From positions 949,001 to 1,013,000 of the forward strand of contig WPIO01000031.1 of NCBI GenBank assembly GCA_009760855.2: a stretch of 64,000 bases of DNA. Direction: 5' to 3'. Of the stretch, positions 54,101 through 61,900 are shown piece by piece. Made by a program: the position numbers and the translations under genes. The notes beneath the pieces were generated by a model. The model did no database searches, was not told where the DNA came from, and was given only the letters and a program-made list of their open reading frames with translations. The stretch comes from Cristatella mucedo (lineage: Eukaryota; Bryozoa; Phylactolaemata; Cristatellidae). The stretch's first letter is position 1; each line of letters opens with the position of its first letter.

Positions 54101-57100
54101 TGGTGGGCACACGGTGGCTCATGGACCTAATCGCATGCAGCAGGGAGAATGCCTGAAGCATGAGCGAGTCTCGAGGACAGCCCCCCTAATAATAATTCAC
54201 TTGATAAAGCGCCCTCAGAGAACTCAATCTCTCTCTAGGCGCTTTACATTTGCTGTAAAGTGAAATGCAATTGAATGGTATAGAATCGACGCAGGATAGC
54301 AGGAAAGGATATGCTAGAGACTGCAGTAGAAGGGATGTTGCTGCGTATAATTTTTGGACGCAAGTTCCACAGCCTAGGACCTGTACATCGATTGCCTTGG
54401 TTGCCTACTTTACTGAAGCGAAATAATGGTGCCACGGCTTATTAATTATCGTGTGAGGTCAAGGGACACGAGCAGGCTGACACTAGAAGTAGTGGTTCAG
54501 CTGTGCTATGCATGGAGGAGATGCAAAGCGGCGAAGTTCTCAGCCCTCAGTCAGATGGTGGAAGTCATCGCAGTTTATTTGGCGAAGGTGACACGTGACT
54601 TTTTCGATTTAAACACCAACCTAGCAGTCACATTTGGCACCAACTGCTCATGCCTAATGAGATTTTTGGCAGCCCTGCCTATACCGAATTACAGATGTCT
54701 ACTTTGTGGAACAACCAGTGAGCTGGTAGGATTTGTAGCCGGCTATTGTGGTGCTGATCGGTCCCTAATGTTAGCGATGGGGATCGACACAGGATGACCA
54801 GCTGCTGCAGAGTGGTCTCACAATAAAACTTGCAAATGTCGAGCAGTCCTCAGCAGGGTGCCAAAATGGCGAGCTCTTGACGACGGTCGCAGTGTGGCTC
54901 CTCCAGTTCGGAGCAGGTTATCTTATCACCCCAGTCACAAGCTTAGGAATTAACCATGAGATGGAGCTCGGTTTTTATCCGAGGTCATTTGAAGGAAATT
55001 GGCAGCTAGCCAGAATCAACTGTGTCGTTGTAGAGGCCATGGTCGATGCAGTGAGCCCGTAGTACCCTTTACTGCTAGAGGCTCCCTATCTAAATGGTGA
55101 GCACGATCGGATGGGCACGCTTCGAACTGCGCCAGACCCTTATTTTCCAGACCCGTGGTTTTTATGTGCCACGTTTGAATCTGTGCAGTTCAATGTCACG
55201 TGTCTCCTTTGCTGAAGGAGCTGCGATGGCTCCCCGTTGATCGACAGATACAGGGTGAAGTTCTTAAGCTGACCGATAAAGCTTGCCATGGCTTGTGGCT
55301 CCTTCATACCTATCTGAACTGCTGTGTCAGTTTCAGCCTCCTCTAGCCCTCGGATCCTCTGTGGAAAATAAATTAGTTGTTTCATTTCAACGCTTGAAGA
55401 CCGTTGGCGACAGAAGCTTTAGCTCCAAAGGTCTTAGAATGTGGAAATCACCCCTGGAATTCTTATGCAATGACATTTAACCATCCGATCGTGTTTCCTT
55501 TGCAACAAATGTAAAGCTCTTAGAAAGAGATTTAGTTCTCTGAGGGTGCTTTATCAAGTGTGTTATTATTATTATTATTATTCTACTGCTGCTGACTGTG
55601 GCACATTCTTTGTAAAGTGCCCAGAAAGAGATTGAGTTTTCTGAGGGCTCTATACAAATGTATTATTATTATTATTATTATTATTTTTATCCCTTCCAGC
55701 TGTCCTGAGCTGCTACTTCCATGCTTCTTACTGCTCGACTACCCTCCTGACTCATCTATGCTTCTCACTTTCTCTTGACTGTATGGGATGAAGTCACTGA
55801 ATGCTGCTTAGGCTTTGAGTGTGCCATTGAAAGCTCTCCTGCATAACAAAAACTTTATTGCTGTGGCTTTGTGGAATTATATTTGGAGTTTTGTGGAGTT
55901 ATATATATTTGCGGAGATACATTATGCTGCTTAAATGTAGGATCTTTTGGCTGTGGAAGTCATTGTTGGTAGAGGGTATGTAACCGAGGCAAGGGACCGG
56001 GGTAGCAGTAACCACCGCCTGGTGTTTCGTCACAGTTGGATCGCCTGGCATCGCTTGTTTGCAAATAAACACTAGCTGATTTAACAGCATCTTTTTTGTA
56101 TAGCGACAGAAAAGCTTTAACGGCTATCACCACTGCTTGCAGTAGCAATAAAGAACCATCTGCCACAAGATTCGAACCCACGACCTCGGGATTGAGTTCG
56201 TTAAGAGCAACCGCCTTACCTAGGGTGCCATCACGTGTAGTCCTCCTTGAAAGTTCTGAGCCATAATGGCTCACTAGGTAAGGTTGTTGCTTTTCACGAC
56301 CTTGGCCCCGAGGTCGTGGGTTCGAATCTTGTGGTGGGCGATCCTTAATCGCCACTGCAAGCAGTGGTGATAGCCGTCAAGGCTCTTCTGTCGCTATACA
56401 AAAAAAGGCTGTTAAATCAGCTAGAATTTTTTTTACTTCTTGTCCGGAGGTTTTCGAATTTAACTGTGAGTCTCCACTCGAGAGACATCGCATGTTTTCT
56501 GGTTAGGCCATTCTTGCTGGACTTGCATGTACAGCGATCGTGTGAATTGAGTGGAGCCGGCGGCTTCGGTTAAGGTACGCAAATCAGCTCGAGTGTTCAG
56601 TTCGTAAAGTGCTGCTACAGACACAGAATAGGCTCCCCATGCGTAGCTTGGATGGGTGTTTAAGTGTGCTGGCAATGCCACGAGGTCGTGAATCATTGGT
56701 GCAGTCGCTCAGCTGATGCATCAACAGCAGCAACGGCGCTATTCCGTGATCTTCCAATGAGCCCTATTATGCTTGAGCTTTGTTATGCTGCACTGATAGG
56801 TCAATTGTCGAAGCTGCTGCTGGCCTGCGAGTTTTTACAGTTCGATCCACCAGAACCGGCGGGTGGATATACTTTAATGTGCTGTTCGAACTTCTATCAT
56901 AGCGTAACGACTGCCGAATCTCCTATGCCAGGCAATGAGGGCGAAACTCAAGATACCGCCAAGAGGTGCGTGCTGGCTGCGAGGCTTGCAGTGGCGGTGG
57001 CGGTGGCAGCAGCGCCACGGCTCCAATTCGTTTCACAACGTAGCCGCCGGCGAACTCCATCGAAAGCCGCAGCTGCTGCTCCTGAGCTGCAGCCTTTGGA

Positions 57101-58870
57101 GCAGAAGCTCTCTCGCGCTCTCCACGTGGCACTGCCAGCCCTCTGCCGCAGCTTTGAGCGCAGTGCTGCTTGCTGTGTGGTCAAATGTCAAGAGAGTCGG
57201 CAGAAATGCCATTGCCTGAATCGGAGTAATCTCCAGGCAGCAGCAGCTGCAGCTGCCAATTGTCCAGTTGTATTGGCGACTCTCTGGCGGCTCAGCCGAA
57301 GGACGGCGCCTCCCGCGGGCACTGCACAGCCGAGCCTGCAGGAGCATAGCACTTTGCTTGGTCAGCCGAAGGCTGTGGCAGCTAGGGCCTGCGCATCTGC
57401 CGGTTGGGCCGGGCTCTGGACCGACCCTCTCGCGTGCTTCGTGCGCATGCACGAGCCATTGGCTCGGCTGAAAACCGTTGAGTCGTGCTTGGGGGCGGTG
57501 GGCTGCTGCAGCGCCGGCGGCACGCTTTGGTGTGGGCGGTGGCTCGCGCCTAGCTCGCTTTCTCTGCCGATGACGGATCCCATTGGGCTTGTGTGTCGTC
57601 GAGCGCAGGGTGTCGAGCCTCGTGCAGCCCCAGTAAAGAGCGATTCGCTCGCCTGCTGGGATTTTGCTGCACATCGTGGAAGTTTGACCTCCACGAGTGA
57701 CATCTTGGTTTAATCGGAAACCGTCTCCAAATCGGCTCTTATCGGTTCTGTCGTCAAGTCTGCCTTCTTTCACCTACTGTATAACATTGCCGAAACTCGG
57801 GGCTGTCTGGATGAGTACTCACTCCACAGCCGTGCTAGCTTATGCATTCCTGACATCCTGACTAGACTTAAGTAACTCACTACTCGCAAGTCTTCTTGCC
57901 CATGCGTTGAAACACGTTTGCAGTTGGCAAAAAACTCACCGGCTAGGCTTATCTGCCGTGATCGTCGGTCGAAACTGTCAACATTGTACCTGTGCTCACT
58001 AATCAGCAGTGGCTGCCTATTATGCAGAGTATCTACTTCAAGGTCCAGTCACTCACCTTTACGGCCCTCCATTCTCTAGCTTCGGCCTACCGACCTGAAT
58101 CAGTTTAACTTCAAACCTTCCATCGCCCCACCCTCTCTTCAGACTAGTTCATTGCGTGTGCCCCTTACTAACATAAATCCGTCCGAGACCGTACCTTCAG
58201 TTACTACGCCCCCAAAGCCTGGAACTTATTACCAACTGACATGATGTCATCACCTGATATAATAACATTCAAAAACAAGCCGAAAACCTACACTTTCTTC
58301 ACCCTCTTTGCCATGTTCGAGTAAATTGTGCTTCTACAAGTGGTTATGCATCATAAAACCGTGCATGTCCTGACTGAGGATAGTGCAGACATAATTTTGC
58401 AGAGCACCCTGATGGACCTTTCTTTTTTCGTGCGTGCTTTGCCTGCCTGTACATGATTGATAACGTATTGCTAGCAGTGCATACAACTAACCAGCATTCT
58501 TGAGTCTTTGTGTGCTTTTGCATACTCGTCTTAGCATGATAACTGTGCGCTAACCAGCGTTCTTGAGTCTTTTGTGTGCTTTTGCATGCTTGTCTTAGCG
58601 TGATAACTGTACGCTTTTGCATGCATGCCTAAGCTTGATACCTCACTTTTCTATAATTATTGGTTTAGCCCTGTGGTAAGGTATTCGAATCTTGCAGTGG
58701 GCGATCCTTTATTGCCAACTGATGTGGTGGTGATAGCTGTTAAGGCTCTTCTGCTGCAATGTAAACAAGGCTGTTAAATTAGCTGACAATTTTTATATTG
58801 GTTCTCTTTCGGCGAGTTGTTAAGCACCTGAAAAGAGATGCAGTTCTCGTAGGGTGCTATACAAAGGCAT

Positions 58871-58905
<35 letters not shown>

Positions 58906-61900
58906 TATATTTCCTGTAGTCAGGCTGCAGTACTCTGATCCTTGCTCTTATCAATCAAATATAATAATAATAATACACTTGATAGAGCGCCCTCAGATAA
59001 CTCAATCTCTTTCTAAGCGCTTTACATTTGCTGCAAAGGAATATCAATACTCATCCCCGGTCCCCCACCCTTGCCTGCCTATGCTAATAATTTGGCTTCA
59101 TGTGACACTGGTGACTTCGGCTCCTCCGAGCGTTGTGCAGTGACAGATACAGCTCAAGGACCTGTGATGGCTGCCCGCCAAATGCAAGATGTCGTGTAAG
59201 GTCTTGGGTATTTATGAAGGAAGGCAGGAAGTGTAGGCAAGCAAAGCATTTTCTTGTTAAATCTTTGACCTCCTCTGGAGATGCGGTCAACTAAGAGAGC
59301 TTAGCTATCCTCGGGTCTCTCGTCCTGCCCTACCTGGTTTCGCAGAAATGATTGGAGTTCCTGCGCCCACTTTGCAAACTTTGGCATCTCCGTGATCAAA
59401 CTCACTTTTTATTTTACCTTATCTGTAGAGACGATAGACTGCTTAGAAACAATGGAAGGGGAGAGAGAGAGGGTTGATGCCTAAACGTGCGCTCGGGCCT
59501 GTTGTGTGATAGCCCCCCCCCCCCCCCCCGTGCAGATACGTAAAAAGACGTCCAACAGAAGCCGGTAATAAGAAAGGCAGCACGAGTGACTCAGCTCTGC
59601 CGTTCATACATTTCCTGTAATCTGCTCCTTTGCTGCAGGAGAGTGCGTAACATGACGGAGAAGAAGCGACGTGACCAGTTCAGTCAACTGATCGGTGAGC
59701 TAGCCAATATGGTGTGCTCTGACAGCAAAAAGCCCGACAAGACCAACGTGCTGCAGATGACAATCGATTTCTTGAAGCGGCAGAAAGGTAGGCAGACTGA
59801 ACATATTTGTGAACCTGTCGCCTTGGCCATGCGCTCGCGTGCTTGCACAAGCATTAGCAGGCATGTGATTGCGCCTGCACTTGCATATCTGCATCGCCGG
59901 GCATACGCATGGCTTTTCCCACCACACTGCCGGCCAAAACTGTGCACAGCCATGTAGAGTGCATCGCTGTAAGAACTGTGGCAGCTGCTGCTGCTCCTGC
60001 TGCTGATGCTGCTGCTACGATGTGTATATGCCAGCACTGCTGCAGCCTGCATATTAGCGGCATTGTGCGCTACTGAGATCTTTGCCTCGAAGTGGTGCTG
60101 AGTGGGGCTCGACAGTTCAGCGATGTCGCTAGCTGAAATGTCACATCGTCTGCTGCATGGATGTCGGGGAGCTGTCTTCCGAGTCCGAGCGCTGCCACTG
60201 ATCTGCCGTTGCTGACTTGCCCAGAGACACAAGCCTAAGGCGTCCTCAGGTGCCACATCGTCGGCGCCCCTAGGCCAGGCTTGCTTAGTTTGCGTATGAG
60301 TGCGAAAGGGTGAAAGGAAGCCATGGCTCATGAACTGCAGCGTTTGTTCGCTTCATCGTAAAATGCAGAGCGAAAAGTTCTTAGTGCAAGTCGGGGGATG
60401 ACCAAATGTGGGGATAATATGTCAGGTGTCTGAAATACCATTCGCTAGCTGTCAACTTCGATACTGCAGTGGTCATTCGCTCGTGTCGAACTTACACTGA
60501 CTCAAGTGAGTGATGATAGGATGACGTTTGAGGGGCAGATGTGGTCTTGCAAGCCACTTCCATTGTTTGGGTAGCATGCGTGCGAGATGGTCGAATGTTC
60601 CTGAGCCTCCGTGTGTGTGTGTGTGTGCTCGTATGTGTGCGTGCGAGATGGTCGAATGTTCCTGAGCCTCCGTGTGTGTGTGTGTGTGTGTGTGCTCGTA
60701 TGTGTGCTTTCGTGCTGCCTCATTGAAAGGACCATTTTGCATTTGCTTTCTCCGTGCTGAGGACGTACGGGTGCAGCGCTTGGCATGCGATCCTATGTGT
60801 GTGCAGTTTTTTGGAGCCTTGGAATCTCTCTCATCAGCCTCGATTTTTGCTTCGGCGTGGAAGGGAGGGGAACCTCATTGCAGTCTCAAACCTCATCGGG
60901 TCGCGCACCCGTTCGGGAAGCGAGAGGGAGAGGCAGAGGCAGAGGGGCGGACCCAGTGTCCTCCTGCTAGGTGGTGTGAGCACTGGCTGAGCTAGGACAC
61001 ATTTGCTCCCGAGCAGGTATTGTCTGCACGAAGGCCGTGGCGATCAGTGAGTTGGAAGAGTGTCTGTCACGAGAGCAATTTCTGGAAAGCACGAGCGAGC
61101 AAAGGGTTCCTAATTCTGGAGTGGGGTGGAGCGGCCAGGACTTCTTTCAACCGAGTTCACTCTCGGGCGAGGCCGCTTGCCAAGTGATACTACGTTGCTG
61201 TCGATGCTTGTGACAAGTTGTTAATGATGACCAGTGACCGGCGCTTGTTTACGCTTGTTGCTGTTTCGATTGGTGCCGAGCTCTGTCGACCGTCAGGATT
61301 CAGGACCTAGTGGATAGCTGGGTCAGGTGGCAGTAGTCGGCTGGCATCGTCATTTAATGCTGATCTTCGTTGAAAGCATCAGCCAGATAAGCTGCTGTCA
61401 TTAAGCCGGCTGTGTGAAGTCCGGCCGCCTGTGTGAAGTGTGTAACTACCAGTGTACCCTCACATCCTCCTTGATAGATGGTTGAAGGGGTCGGAGGCTT
61501 ATCGGGCCAGTGTAATGGCATCACTGCAACCAATGGCAGTCGAAAGGATTCTTGGGCAGATAATCCTCCATCTATCACCCGGCCTCCTCCTGCTCAAGCT
61601 GCTCCTTCAGGTGGATAGAATAGATGCCGGCCATCTCATGGCAAGTAGTTAGACTTTGCCTTTATTAATATAATTCATTTGCATGTATAATTCATTTGTA
61701 TAGCGCCCCAAGAGAACTTAATCTCTATTCAGGCGCTTCACATATGCCTCGGGGCTCGCTCGAGCCCACGACCTCAGCCGGACCTTGGTCGGGGCAAGCA
61801 CCTTAACCGCTGGACCAAACCAGCACGGCGGTGGGGGCTCTTGTATCTGACCTAGGCTTGCAAAGATGTGGCGTGGGGCATTGGCCTGGTGCATCCTCAC

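Larger units (their letters stand above)
48461..59638 (+). other. First intron of the CLOCK-like gene (about 11.2 kb)
   Basis: Filled with an L2A end, a very long pyrimidine tract, several SINE-A and SINE-B copies, L2B and L2A pieces, and one long GC-rich open stretch at 56.6-57.7 kb. Between 48,470-49,580 and 51,520-52,500 I see no element. No additional exon was found, but small ones would escape detection by eye. Confidence 0.6.

Noticed and set aside
19666-56423. tRNA genes suggested by perfect B boxes (GGTTCGAATCC)
   Set aside because: None of these loci folds into a full cloverleaf by eye, the same body and tail follow each one, and copies are dispersed. They are SINE heads.
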